The translations under genes and the position numbers were made by a program. From Chitinophagaceae bacterium (GTDB lineage Bacteria; Bacteroidota; Bacteroidia; Chitinophagales; Chitinophagaceae): a stretch of 56,086 bases of DNA. Positions 1-8,472 of this stretch are shown here, in pieces. Location: contig JACSRV010000100.1 of NCBI GenBank assembly GCA_014879545.1, forward strand, positions 1-56,086, in the 5' to 3' direction. Position 1 is the stretch's first letter; each line of letters starts with the position of its first letter. The notes beneath the pieces are model-generated. The model did not search any database, was not told the origin of the DNA, and saw only the letters and a program-made list of their open reading frames with translations.

Positions 1-39
1 ATATGGGCTTATATCTTCAACCTTTAAAATCATCTATAA

Positions 40-1011
40 ATGCAGGCTAAGGTTATCCGTCTTTTATCGGTACTATGCGTTGCGGTAGTTATGAGTATTC
101 CCGCTACAGCGCAAAAATTCAGGCCGTCTCGCGTATACATCGAACCCGATGGCTGGTCTATCGGTACCAACATTGGTAAGACTGATATGTGGGGAGATGT
201 GGGCACAAAAGGTCCTATCGATCACTATACCAACAGCAAATATTTCGACAAAGTCTCCATGATGGGGGGGCTGTTCGGCAGGTATTCATTCCACCCGAGT
301 TTCGCCACCCGTTTCCAGCTCAATTTCGGTAGCCTGTTCGCAACTGACGAATGGAACTACGATGGCGTGAAAGGAAAAAACCTGCTCGAAGGAAAAGATT
401 ACGTTCAGCGCTACCTCCGTGCACAGAACGCAAAAGCGATCGTAGTCGAGGCATCAGCAATGTTCGAGTATACGCCGCGTCGCTTCAACCTGCGCGGCAA
501 AGCATACAAACGCCGCCAGCCATATCTGGCAGCCGGTCTTGCTGTGTTCCATTACACACCGTACAGCACTGTTGGCAAAAGCCCTACTTGGGTAAAAACC
601 TACGATCTGTCTCTCGAAGGTCAAGGTTGGGAGGGTGCTTCTTATCCTAAAAAGAACTCGCGCTGGCAACCGGCAGTACCCCTCGCATTCGGCTATCGTT
701 GGGATCTCGGCGACCACCTGAACCTCGGCATAGAATACATGTACCGCATGACCATGTTCGACTACCTGGATGGCGTAAGCGGCAAGTATGTTAGCGCGTT
801 CGAATTCAACCAGAACCTCGGACCAAAAGAAGCAGCAACTGCAATTCAGGTGGCCGATAAAACTCCTTACTACAACAACTCCTTGTCCAACAAACCTGGC
901 TCTCTGCGCGGCAACCCGGGAAACAACGATGGTTACTCAACCTTCACCATCACTTTCTCGTACAAGGTTCCATCAAGAAACCGCATCTGGTGGCAGCCTA
1001 AACAGTTCTGA
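40..1011 (+). CDS. Outer-membrane beta-barrel protein, DUF6089-like
   Basis: A 323-residue exported protein. The first 24 residues form a signal peptide (short basic start, hydrophobic core, ATAQ before KFRPSR). The rest is rich in alternating polar/aromatic strands (LNLGIEYMYRMTMFDY, FTITFSYKVPS), as expected of an outer-membrane beta-barrel. The early segment WSIGTNIGKTDMWGDVG resembles the DUF6089/PorT-like barrels of Bacteroidota. The family name is from memory of this pattern, not from alignment. It sits alone, convergent with the adenosyltransferase gene; a small hairpin (TAGCAT/ATGCTA arms, 1054-1070) lies between the two stops. No specific function can be assigned. Confidence 0.8.
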   Translation: MQAKVIRLLSVLCVAVVMSIPATAQKFRPSRVYIEPDGWSIGTNIGKTDMWGDVGTKGPIDHYTNSKYFDKVSMMGGLFGRYSFHPSFATRFQLNFGSLFATDEWNYDGVKGKNLLEGKDYVQRYLRAQNAKAIVVEASAMFEYTPRRFNLRGKAYKRRQPYLAAGLAVFHYTPYSTVGKSPTWVKTYDLSLEGQGWEGASYPKKNSRWQPAVPLAFGYRWDLGDHLNLGIEYMYRMTMFDYLDGVSGKYVSAFEFNQNLGPKEAATAIQVADKTPYYNNSLSNKPGSLRGNPGNNDGYSTFTITFSYKVPSRNRIWWQPKQF

Positions 1012-1073
1012 TCCGGAACACTCGCAACCGGAAACAGTGTGAACTTAGTTTGATAGCATTTCTTATGCTAGCA

Positions 1074-1631
1074 TTATACACGTGCCCGCCACGGTATCTC
1101 GCTGGCGTTATTGATATGGCTGATGTAGCGGGATAAAACAAAAAGGAAATCTGATAAGCGGTTCAGATACTGCAGCACTATCGGTGGTATCTCCTCGTTC
1201 TGTTCCTGCATGGCCACACAAATGCGTTCTGCCCTGCGGCACACGCAGCGGGCCACATGACAGGTTGAAGAAGCCAGATTTCCACCCGGCAATATAAAAG
1301 AGCGCATCTCCGGCAACACTTCATTCATGCTGTCAATCTGCTGCTCCAACCAGGTTACATCAGCGTCATGCAGATCTGGCAGTTTCATCTTCACCTCCTT
1401 CCCGGGGTCTGTAGCCAATACCGAACCTATGGTGAATAAACGGTCCTGGATCTCTCGCAACCATTCGCTGATCTTTTCATTGCCCGCCATGTCGTTTACC
1501 ATACCTATGTACGAATTCAATTCGTCCACAGTACCGTAACTCTCTATCCTGATATGGCTCTTCGGCACACGCACACCACCTATCAGGCTGGTACCCCCCT
1601 TATCTCCTGTCTTTGTATATATCCTGAACAC
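1074..1631 (-). CDS. Cob(I)yrinic acid a,c-diamide adenosyltransferase, PduO type
   Basis: Transfers the 5'-deoxyadenosyl group from ATP to cob(I)alamin to make coenzyme B12; cytoplasmic. The 185 residues match the usual length of the PduO/MMAB family. The N-terminal TKTGDKGGTSLIGG is the ATP-binding signature, followed by SYGTVDELNSYIG. The C-terminal half has the helical CRRAERICVAM and LNRLSDFLFVLSRY segments typical of the trimeric enzyme. The track start is GTG, with a purine-rich AAGGAAAG a few bases upstream that supports it, which is unusual in this window. It follows the LolD-like ATPase gene by 26 nt on the same strand, so the two may be co-transcribed. Confidence 0.93.
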   Translation of the reverse strand: MFRIYTKTGDKGGTSLIGGVRVPKSHIRIESYGTVDELNSYIGMVNDMAGNEKISEWLREIQDRLFTIGSVLATDPGKEVKMKLPDLHDADVTWLEQQIDSMNEVLPEMRSFILPGGNLASSTCHVARCVCRRAERICVAMQEQNEEIPPIVLQYLNRLSDFLFVLSRYISHINNASEIPWRARV

Positions 1632-1657
1632 TGCTTTCCTTTTTATTTGTGTAAAGA

Positions 1658-2362
1658 TCAGGCATGTACTGCCTGCTTGTTCTTTCTGATGTCTGTCTCC
1701 ACAACGCCGTCCCTTATCCTGATCACCCGTTGTGTATAGTTGGCAATATCTTCCTCATGGGTCACAAGTACCACCGTATTGCCATGGCAATGTATGTCGC
1801 CGAACAACTCCATTATTTCTACCGATGTCCTCGTATCAAGATTACCCGTCGGTTCATCAGCCAGCAAGATAGACGGGTTATTGATCAATGCCCGCGCTAT
1901 CGCCACACGCTGGCTCTGTCCACCCGATAGCTCATTGGGCTTGTGATGCGCTCGCTCACTCAGCCCCACCTTATCCAACATGGCCCGCGCGCGCTCTTCA
2001 CGTTCTTTGCGCGATGCGCCCGAATAAATAAGCGGCAACGCTACATTCTCCCAAGCGGTCAGGCGCGGCAACAGATTGAATTGCTGAAACACAAAGCCTA
2101 TCTCCACATTACGCACATCGGCAAGCTGATCGTCCTGCATATTGCTCACGTCCTTACCGTTCAGAATATACTGCCCGCCAGACGGGGTATCAAGGCATCC
2201 CAGAATGTTCATCAATGTCGATTTCCCCGACCCCGATGGCCCCATAAGCGCCACATACTCATTCTCCATTATCAGCAACGATATTCCCTTCAGTACTTGC
2301 AGTTCCTGCTTTCCCATAAAATAACTCTTGCGTATATCGTTCAGCCTGATTACTTCTTTCAT
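1658..2362 (-). CDS. ABC transporter ATP-binding protein, LolD/MacB family
   Basis: A 234-residue ATPase subunit of a MacB/LolD-type system, which drives a FtsX-fold permease in lipoprotein release or export of peptides and drugs. Walker A is GPSGSGKST, the signature is [15 protein letters not shown], and Walker B is [12 protein letters not shown] followed by the H-loop [10 protein letters not shown]. The Q-loop [18 protein letters not shown] is typical of this subfamily. No permease gene is adjacent, so the partner must be encoded elsewhere. A TATTTTTG -7-like box lies about 30 nt upstream of the ATG, in the space shared with divergent ispE. Which substrate it serves cannot be read from the sequence. 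Confidence 0.9.
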   Translation of the reverse strand: MKEVIRLNDIRKSYFMGKQELQVLKGISLLIMENEYVALMGPSGSGKSTLMNILGCLDTPSGGQYILNGKDVSNMQDDQLADVRNVEIGFVFQQFNLLPRLTAWENVALPLIYSGASRKEREERARAMLDKVGLSERAHHKPNELSGGQSQRVAIARALINNPSILLADEPTGNLDTRTSVEIMELFGDIHCHGNTVVLVTHEEDIANYTQRVIRIRDGVVETDIRKNKQAVHA

Positions 2363-2420
2363 CGGTCACGGCACATTAGCTCCGCTTAATTTCAAAAATA
2401 CGCATAATTTCACCCTCATA

Positions 2421-3218
2421 ATGATTTGCTTCCCAAATTGTAAGATCAACCTCGGGCTGTTCGTCACCGCCAAACGTGCAGACGGATACCATGATCTCGA
2501 AACTGTTTTTCTCCCCGTTTCAGACAATACTTCGGTTGCTGAACCATATCAGAGCATCTTGCACGATGTACTTGAAGTAGTACCCGCTGCAACCACCTCG
2601 CAAATGCACCTCAGCGGCCTGCCGGTTCAGGGCGAAACCAACAACAACCTGGTGTGGAAAGCATACCAACTACTCAACGATACTTACCCGGGAAAGATTC
2701 CCCCCGTAGATATCTATCTGCACAAGGTGATCCCCATGGGTGCCGGCCTGGGTGGTGGCTCAGCAAACGGAGCATGGATGTTGCGCCTCCTCAACGACAT
2801 GTTCTCATTGCAATGCACTCAGGAACAACTTGCAGCATTCGCATTGCAACTCGGGTCCGATTGCCCGTTCTTCATCTACAATACTCCTCAGTTCGCTGCA
2901 GGTCGTGGCGAAAAAATGTCTCCTGTCGCACTCTCACTTACCAACTATGAGATACGGGTCATCTGCCCCGGCATTCATGTATCTACCCGCGATGCATTCT
3001 CCATGATCGCACCTAGGCCTGCACCTTTCGATCTCCGCGCCATTGCAGACCTGCCGGTATCAGAATGGAAACACCACATCAGCAACGACTTTGAACAAAC
3101 GGTTTTCCCTATTCATCCGCATCTGGCCGGGCTTAAAAATAAGCTGTATGATGACGGCGCTTTGTACGCCTCTATGAGCGGCACAGGCTCTGCCGTTTAT
3201 GGCATTTTCAACAAATAA
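2421..3218 (+). CDS. ispE: 4-diphosphocytidyl-2-C-methyl-D-erythritol kinase
   Basis: Phosphorylates the 2-hydroxyl of CDP-methylerythritol in the MEP pathway to isopentenyl diphosphate. The ORF track starts at 2328, but homologous proteins begin close to the CFPNCKINLGL segment, so I place the start at the ATG at 2421 (265 residues). The GHMP-kinase ATP loop is clear as PMGAGLGGGSANGA, followed by LGSDCPFFIY. The C-terminal MSGTGSAVYGIF matches the third GHMP motif. It is transcribed divergently from the LolD-like gene across a short AT-rich spacer. The downstream 48-bp palindromes belong to the next gene. Confidence 0.95.
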   Translation: MICFPNCKINLGLFVTAKRADGYHDLETVFLPVSDNTSVAEPYQSILHDVLEVVPAATTSQMHLSGLPVQGETNNNLVWKAYQLLNDTYPGKIPPVDIYLHKVIPMGAGLGGGSANGAWMLRLLNDMFSLQCTQEQLAAFALQLGSDCPFFIYNTPQFAAGRGEKMSPVALSLTNYEIRVICPGIHVSTRDAFSMIAPRPAPFDLRAIADLPVSEWKHHISNDFEQTVFPIHPHLAGLKNKLYDDGALYASMSGTGSAVYGIFNK

Positions 3219-3226
3219 CGTTTATT

Positions 3227-3274
3227 TATATCTCGCCAAATCTACCATTTCTAAGCCACTTTTGGCGAGTTATA
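3227..3274. repeat. 48-bp palindromic element, copy A (upstream of ATPase gene)
   Basis: A 48-bp imperfect palindrome. CTCGCCAAA (3232-3240) is mirrored by TTTGGCGAG (3261-3269) across a 20-nt centre. The outer bases TATAT and TTATA are also roughly symmetric. It is 44/48 identical to copy C (4784-4831) in direct orientation and has the same layout as copy B. The long centre and lack of a U-tract argue against a terminator. A protein-binding or recombination site is more likely. Confidence 0.85.
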
Positions 3275-3281
3275 CAAATTC

Positions 3282-3329
3282 TATATTTCGCCAGAACTCA
3301 CCGTTTTTTACTACTTTTGGCGAAATATA
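3282..3329. promoter_or_regulatory. 48-bp palindromic element, copy B (just before ATPase start)
   Basis: The most symmetric of the three copies: 15-bp arms TATATTTCGCCAGAA and TTTTGGCGAAATATA with one mismatch across an 18-nt centre. It ends 12 nt before the ATG of the ATPase gene, a position suited to an operator. Copies A and B are separated by only 7 nt. Autoregulation by the winged-helix-like region of the downstream protein is an inference. Confidence 0.75.
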
Positions 3330-3341
3330 ATATCCCATAAT

Positions 3342-4778
3342 ATGGAAGTATTGGCTGGACGGCATGAAGAAAAGCTACTTCTGCAAAAGATCTCTGGCTC
3401 CGGCGAACCCGAGCTGGTTGTTGTTTATGGCCGCCGCAGGGTTGGCAAAACATATCTCGTTCGGCATGTGTTTGCAAAACAACTTGCTTTCGAAGTTTCC
3501 GGCATGCACAACGCCACGCTGAAACAACAGCTCCTCAATTTCAGTATGGCACTATCGGGCAAAAGAACCAAACTAAAATTGGCTCCTCCCGAAAACTGGA
3601 TGGAAGCTTTCAACCAACTCATCGCCCATCTTTCTCCTATCATACGGAAACAACGCAAAGTCATTTTTTTCGATGAGTTCCCCTGGCTTTGCTCTCCTCG
3701 CTCAGGCTTCATGCAGGCTTTCGAGCACTTCTGGAACACATGGGCCTCACGTCAGAAAAACCTTCTGGTGGTTATATGCGGATCGTCAGCAGCGTGGATG
3801 ATACAAAAGGTCATCAACAACAAAGGCGGACTTCACAACAGGGTCACACGCAGTATCCGGTTACAACCGTTTTCACTCAGTGAGACCGAAGAATTCCTCA
3901 AAGCAAGAAAAATCAACCTCGACCGCTATCAGATACTGCAGTTATACATGGTAATGGGCGGCGTCCCGCAATACCTGAAAGAAGTGGAAAAAGGCGAAAG
4001 TGCTGCACAGGCCATAGATCGCAACTGCTTTACAAAAGACGGACTGCTGCACAACGAGTTCAAAAATCTCTTCCTGTCGTTGTTTGGAGAGGCTACGGCA
4101 CACATAAACATCATCCGGGCTCTGGCAGCACATGGCTCCGGCCTCGACCGCACCGACATTATCAGAACATGCAAACTAACCTCAGGTGGCGGCACCTCAC
4201 TCATTCTCGATGAGCTTTCCCAGTCGGGTTTTATCACACCCTATATCCCATTTGGTAAAACAGCAAAAGACTATCTCTATAAACTTACTGATGAGTATTC
4301 CCGATTTTACATGAAATTCATCGACAACAACCGTATTTCAGGTGCCGGCTCATGGATACGCTTTTCCACTGGTCAGTCTTGGAAAAGCTGGAGCGGATTC
4401 GCGTTCGAAAGCATTTGCATGAAGCACACACAACAACTGAAAAACGCACTCGGCATCGGCGGTGTCTATACCGAAACTTCAGTCTGGCAGAGTAAAACCA
4501 CCGATAAAAAATCCGGCGCCCAGATCGATCTCGTCCTCGACCGCCAAGATCATTGTATCAATATATGCGAAATGAAATTCGCAAACTCCCGTTTCGAGAT
4601 CACTAAAGACTACGCGAAAACTCTTGAAAATAAATGCGCCGCTTTCCGTGAAGAGACCGGCACTTCAAAGTCGCTCCTTATCACAATGGTAACAACCTTC
4701 GGGCTTAAAAATTCAGACAAATATTCCGGGCTCATTCAAAGAGAAGTCAGTATGGACGGCCTTTTCAATCCATTATAA
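3342..4778 (+). CDS. AAA ATPase with winged-helix-like region and PD-(D/E)XK-like C-terminus (DUF234-type)
   Basis: A 478-residue protein of the archaeal-ATPase/DUF234 type. Walker A is GRRRVGKT near residue 30; Walker B is VIFFDEFPWL near residue 110, followed by a sensor-like VVICGSSAAWM. The middle (LDRTDIIRTCKLTSGGGTSL to ELSQSGFI) reads as a winged helix. The C-terminus has AQIDLVLDR followed by INICEMKF, the D...ExK spacing of PD-(D/E)XK nucleases. Such proteins are common in Bacteroidota and archaea but poorly characterised. The gene is isolated between ispE and recG and is enclosed by three copies of a 48-bp palindrome. I suggest a self-regulated, possibly mobile ATPase/nuclease; enzymatic activity is not proven here. 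Confidence 0.85.
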   Translation: MEVLAGRHEEKLLLQKISGSGEPELVVVYGRRRVGKTYLVRHVFAKQLAFEVSGMHNATLKQQLLNFSMALSGKRTKLKLAPPENWMEAFNQLIAHLSPIIRKQRKVIFFDEFPWLCSPRSGFMQAFEHFWNTWASRQKNLLVVICGSSAAWMIQKVINNKGGLHNRVTRSIRLQPFSLSETEEFLKARKINLDRYQILQLYMVMGGVPQYLKEVEKGESAAQAIDRNCFTKDGLLHNEFKNLFLSLFGEATAHINIIRALAAHGSGLDRTDIIRTCKLTSGGGTSLILDELSQSGFITPYIPFGKTAKDYLYKLTDEYSRFYMKFIDNNRISGAGSWIRFSTGQSWKSWSGFAFESICMKHTQQLKNALGIGGVYTETSVWQSKTTDKKSGAQIDLVLDRQDHCINICEMKFANSRFEITKDYAKTLENKCAAFREETGTSKSLLITMVTTFGLKNSDKYSGLIQREVSMDGLFNPL

Positions 4779-4783
4779 TATAT

Positions 4784-4831
4784 TATATCTCGCCAAAACT
4801 ACCTTTTCCAACCCACTTTTGGCGAGTTATA
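4784..4831. repeat. 48-bp palindromic element, copy C (downstream of ATPase gene)
   Basis: Starts 5 nt after the ATPase stop codon. CTCGCCAAAA (4789-4798) mirrors TTTTGGCGAG (4817-4826) across an 18-nt centre. It matches copy A at 44 of 48 positions in the same orientation, so the gene is bracketed by direct repeats about 1.56 kb apart. It lies in the convergent space before the recG stop. Confidence 0.85.
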
Positions 4832-4870
4832 AAACTTATCTTACCTGCTTTCGTTGAGTGTAAAACCTTA

Positions 4871-7006
4871 TCAGCTTATCTTTCCCCAATGCGATTGTTT
4901 GCCCTGCTGAGACAATACATACCGCAGCGGCTGGTGCTGTGCTGACGTGAGGCCGGGGTCATTCGTCAGCATGTTCAGTGCCGCAACCCTTGTCTCTTCC
5001 AGTATTCCGCTATCCTGCACTATGTCTGCCAGCTTGAACTTTATGAGACCACTCTGCTTGGTGCCATACATATCGCCGGGGCCGCGCATAGCCAGGTCTT
5101 CTTCCGCTATCTTGAATCCGTCATTGGTCGACACCATTATCTGCAGGCGTTTGTAACTCTCGTCCGATACCTTTGACCCGGCCAGCAATATACAATACGA
5201 CTGTTCCGCACCCCTGCCCACGCGGCCGCGCAGCTGGTGCATCTGAGATAACCCGAACCTTTCCGCACTCTCTATCAGCATCACCGATGCGTTCGGCACA
5301 TTCACACCCACTTCTATCACAGTTGTTGCCACCAGCACATTCGCCTCTCCCTTCGCAAATCGCTGCATATTGCGCTCACGCTCTGCTGCTTCCTGCCGGC
5401 CGTGTACCATCGCTATCCGGTATTTATTCTCATCAAACCATATCTTCACCTGCTCATATCCGGCCATCAGACTTTCATAGTCCATCTTCTCCGACTCCTC
5501 TATCAGCGGATACACGATATATGCCTGCCGTCCCTTGTCCACTTCACTTCTCATGAACTGCATCACCCTCGCACGCTCCATATCGCGCGCCAGTATTGTC
5601 TTTATCGGCTGGCGGCCCGGCGGCAACTCATCTATCACCGACACATCCAGATCGCCATACATGGTCATGGCCAGCGTTCGGGGTATGGGTGTTGCCGTCA
5701 TTACCAATATGTGTGGCGGCATCTCATTCTTCTTCCAAAGACGCGCCCGCTGGCCCACACCAAACCGGTGCTGCTCATCTATCACAGCAAGTCCCAGATT
5801 TTTGAACTGCACGTTATCTTCAAGCAGCGCATGCGTGCCCACCACTATCCGCAGCGACCCGTCTGCAAGCTGCTCCAGTATCTCTTTTCTTGGTTTTCCT
5901 TTTACGTTTCCTGTAAGCAGCCTAACCTCTATACCCATATCGCGCAGCATACCCGATATGCTGAAATAATGCTGCTGTGCCAAAATCTCTGTCGGTGCCA
6001 TGATACAGGCCTGAAATCCGTTGTCCAGCGCCAGCAACATAGACATCAGTGCCACTATCGTCTTTCCGCTGCCCACATCTCCCTGCAGCAGGCGGTTCAT
6101 CTGCTTGCCGGTACCTGTATCCTGCCTTATCTCCTTCAGCACGCGCTTCTGTGCATTGGTAAGTGGAAACGGAAGATGTTTGCTGAAAAACTCATTGAAC
6201 GTATCTCCTACCTTTCCAAAATGCCATCCCTGCTGTGCCGTATGCTGCAGCCTCAGTCTACCTATTTTCAACTGAGAAAGGAACAGCTCCTCCCACTTCA
6301 TCCGGTGCCTTGCTGCCTGCTCGTGTTCTTCAGTATCCGGAAAATGTATCCACCTCAGCGCCTGAAACCGACCACACAATTTGTATTGGTTACGTAATTC
6401 TTGCGGCAATATCTCCATCACATCACCCGGTTGCAGCTTCTCAAACAATGCCTGCGTCAGCTTTGCAAACGAACGGTTGGTCACTCCTCTGACTTTCAAC
6501 TTCTCCGTTGTCGGGTACACCGGTTGCCTGCCGGGTATGGAAGTCTCCGCATTCAGCAGCTCTATCTCCGGATGTGCTATGTTGACCACTCCGTTGAAGT
6601 AATTCAACTTGCCATATACAATGTACCGGACATTCTCCTTCAGTGACTTCTTCATCCACTGCGCACCCTGAAACCACAACAGATCTATCCGGCCGGTGTC
6701 ATCATACAGTGTTGCTATAAGTCGCTTCTTCCTCCCCTCTCCTTCCTCAGAAATATTCACCAATGTACCCACCAGTTGCACATATTCTGTCTTAGGGTCT
6801 ATGAACCCTATCCGCGTCACCTGCGACCTGTCGGCATACCGGTAGGGATAATGATACAGCAGGTCCTCAAACGTGCTTATCTCCAGTTCTGTACGCAGCA
6901 ATTCACCGCGTTGCGGACCAACTCCCTTCAGGAATTCTATGGGCGACTCTAATATGGACTGATTGCTGCTGATTCCACAAAAATAACTGTTTGTAGCATA
7001 GAACAT
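4871..7006 (-). CDS. recG: ATP-dependent DNA helicase RecG
   Basis: A branch-migration helicase for stalled forks and recombination intermediates. The 711 residues are full length. The N-terminal wedge/OB region (SPIEFLKGVGPQRGELL, then HYPYRYADRSQ) precedes the helicase core: Walker A LLQGDVGSGKT, motif II AVIDEQHRFGV, motif III TATPIPRTLAM, and motif VI LRGRVGRGAEQSYC. The order is that of RecG and not of PriA or Mfd. The downstream SGNH and porin genes share its strand, but a terminator at 7025-7050 separates them. Confidence 0.97.
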   Translation of the reverse strand: MFYATNSYFCGISSNQSILESPIEFLKGVGPQRGELLRTELEISTFEDLLYHYPYRYADRSQVTRIGFIDPKTEYVQLVGTLVNISEEGEGRKKRLIATLYDDTGRIDLLWFQGAQWMKKSLKENVRYIVYGKLNYFNGVVNIAHPEIELLNAETSIPGRQPVYPTTEKLKVRGVTNRSFAKLTQALFEKLQPGDVMEILPQELRNQYKLCGRFQALRWIHFPDTEEHEQAARHRMKWEELFLSQLKIGRLRLQHTAQQGWHFGKVGDTFNEFFSKHLPFPLTNAQKRVLKEIRQDTGTGKQMNRLLQGDVGSGKTIVALMSMLLALDNGFQACIMAPTEILAQQHYFSISGMLRDMGIEVRLLTGNVKGKPRKEILEQLADGSLRIVVGTHALLEDNVQFKNLGLAVIDEQHRFGVGQRARLWKKNEMPPHILVMTATPIPRTLAMTMYGDLDVSVIDELPPGRQPIKTILARDMERARVMQFMRSEVDKGRQAYIVYPLIEESEKMDYESLMAGYEQVKIWFDENKYRIAMVHGRQEAAERERNMQRFAKGEANVLVATTVIEVGVNVPNASVMLIESAERFGLSQMHQLRGRVGRGAEQSYCILLAGSKVSDESYKRLQIMVSTNDGFKIAEEDLAMRGPGDMYGTKQSGLIKFKLADIVQDSGILEETRVAALNMLTNDPGLTSAQHQPLRYVLSQQGKQSHWGKIS

Positions 7007-7024
7007 CCGCTACCTGCGCACAAC

Positions 7025-7050
7025 AAAAAAGCTCCCCGTTCGGAGAGCTT
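7025..7050 (-). terminator. Intrinsic terminator after the SGNH lipoprotein gene
   Basis: Read on the minus strand, AAGCTCTCC-GAAC-GGGGAGCTT forms a stem with one non-Watson-Crick pair, followed by TTTT. It lies between the SGNH gene stop (7075) and the recG start (7006), so it would end the upstream transcript. Confidence 0.75.
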
Positions 7051-7074
7051 CTCTGCTTGGAAAATATCTTGCCA

Positions 7075-8451
7075 TTACGGATACTTTACGCCCGGATATT
7101 TGTTGGCGTCAGTAAGCGGAACGGTTGAGTGGTAGTAGGTATTGATCGTGTTTAGCACATAATTCGCTATCAGCGCATTACCCCTTGCGTTCATATGAAC
7201 ACCGTCAAGCGAGAATGCACCACCCGAAATATATTCTGCTGAATATTTGATGCCGTTGTATGGCATACCTGTAGCCAATGTCTTCATGAACGCATTGATG
7301 TCCACATATGCCAGCTTACGGCGGATACACTGCTGACGGATGTTCTCGTTGTACTTGTCCACCATAGTACGGATGTTCTGCAACTCATCTGTTGTAAGCA
7401 CGTACTCTTTAGGAATTGGCTTTACACTTCCCCAACCTGCACAAATGATCGAATCGCGTGGTATCGTCATCAGGATCAACTCACCCGGCACCGATTGACG
7501 TGTTTTGTCATCATTGTCCTTGATCACGTACTGATTCTTACCCTCCTGGAAAACGATGTCAAAACCCCTGCTCTTGTACAACGCCTGCAGACTGTCTGCC
7601 TGCGACTGACGCGTGATCACCAATCCGTTCGATGGTACTGCAGTGAAGTATGGAAGTGCAGTAATGTCCGGAACATTCAGCAATGCGCCCGATGCCGATG
7701 TGCTCGATACTGCCGTAACTACGCTATCGTAGTAGTCGGCAAATACCTGGAAAGGCGTAATGTCATTTTGGTTGTAGTAGTTGCCCAGTACAGGTGTTGC
7801 TGTGCCGGTTCCATTACCCTGGCCACCTGCAAGCGCATAACCCAATACATCTGTTGCTCCCAGCCATACGGTGAAGAACGTAGGATGCAAGTTGAACACA
7901 CGTGAATACAGTTCATCCAACGGACGCTTATTAGCATCGTAGTAGAACCTTTTAGCCAACATGTTATTGTTGTTCGCATAGCCTGCAACAGCATAGTCAG
8001 CAACGCGAATGAACGGTACCGCTATATTATTGATCTGACCATTATTCACAGGGCTTGTATAATGCCAACTTCCATTAGAATCAAGCGGCAGTGTGCTCAC
8101 CACCGGACCTATCGAAGAGGTACCGTCACAGTAATATTTAGTACCTGCAACAAGCTTTGGAGTGGGGTAACCATTGTCACCTGTCACCAGCGGCTGTATG
8201 AACGGACCTGTTGCTCCGTTACCCGACTTGATGGTCTCCATCTGCTCAAACAAACGCTGAGGATATGAGTTCAACTGACCCGATACTGTAAGTGCGTCAT
8301 CAGCATAACCCGAGGTGAACGAACAACCCACAGCCAGATAGTTGGTGAACACCGCCTCTCCCGATGTTGGCGGGGTAGTAACGTTGGCACTTGGTCTGCA
8401 TGCCGAGAACAATACTGTAGCGAGCGCACCTATGGTATATAATTTTTTCAT
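7075..8451 (-). CDS. SGNH/GDSL-type hydrolase lipoprotein
   Basis: A probable cell-envelope esterase/lipase. The track's start is a TTG; the ATG at 8451 gives MKKLYTIGALATVLFSAC, a textbook lipoprotein signal with cysteine at about residue 18. The serine block appears as GCSFTSGY, block III as WLGATDVLGYA, and the catalytic Asp/His block as DGVHMNARGNALIANY. The mature chain is about 440 residues, longer than minimal SGNH enzymes, with an insertion between blocks. It is followed on the minus strand by an intrinsic terminator and preceded by the FadL-type gene 21 nt upstream, suggesting a two-gene unit for an outer-membrane transporter and a lipid-active enzyme. The substrate is unknown. Confidence 0.88.
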   Translation of the reverse strand: MKKLYTIGALATVLFSACRPSANVTTPPTSGEAVFTNYLAVGCSFTSGYADDALTVSGQLNSYPQRLFEQMETIKSGNGATGPFIQPLVTGDNGYPTPKLVAGTKYYCDGTSSIGPVVSTLPLDSNGSWHYTSPVNNGQINNIAVPFIRVADYAVAGYANNNNMLAKRFYYDANKRPLDELYSRVFNLHPTFFTVWLGATDVLGYALAGGQGNGTGTATPVLGNYYNQNDITPFQVFADYYDSVVTAVSSTSASGALLNVPDITALPYFTAVPSNGLVITRQSQADSLQALYKSRGFDIVFQEGKNQYVIKDNDDKTRQSVPGELILMTIPRDSIICAGWGSVKPIPKEYVLTTDELQNIRTMVDKYNENIRQQCIRRKLAYVDINAFMKTLATGMPYNGIKYSAEYISGGAFSLDGVHMNARGNALIANYVLNTINTYYHSTVPLTDANKYPGVKYP

Positions 8452-8472
8452 TTTTCGCTTTTTATTCAATTT

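Noticed and set aside
1054-1070. TAGCAT/ATGCTA hairpin between the first two genes
   Set aside because: A 6-bp AT-rich stem without a U-run; may act as a weak terminator but is not supported enough for a feature.
3227-3329. 48-bp elements as a short CRISPR array or as terminators
   Set aside because: Only two adjacent copies with a 7-nt gap, palindromes with 18-20-nt centres, no U-run and no cas genes.
5402-6397. 331-residue plus-strand ORF
   Set aside because: Antisense to recG with no family features.
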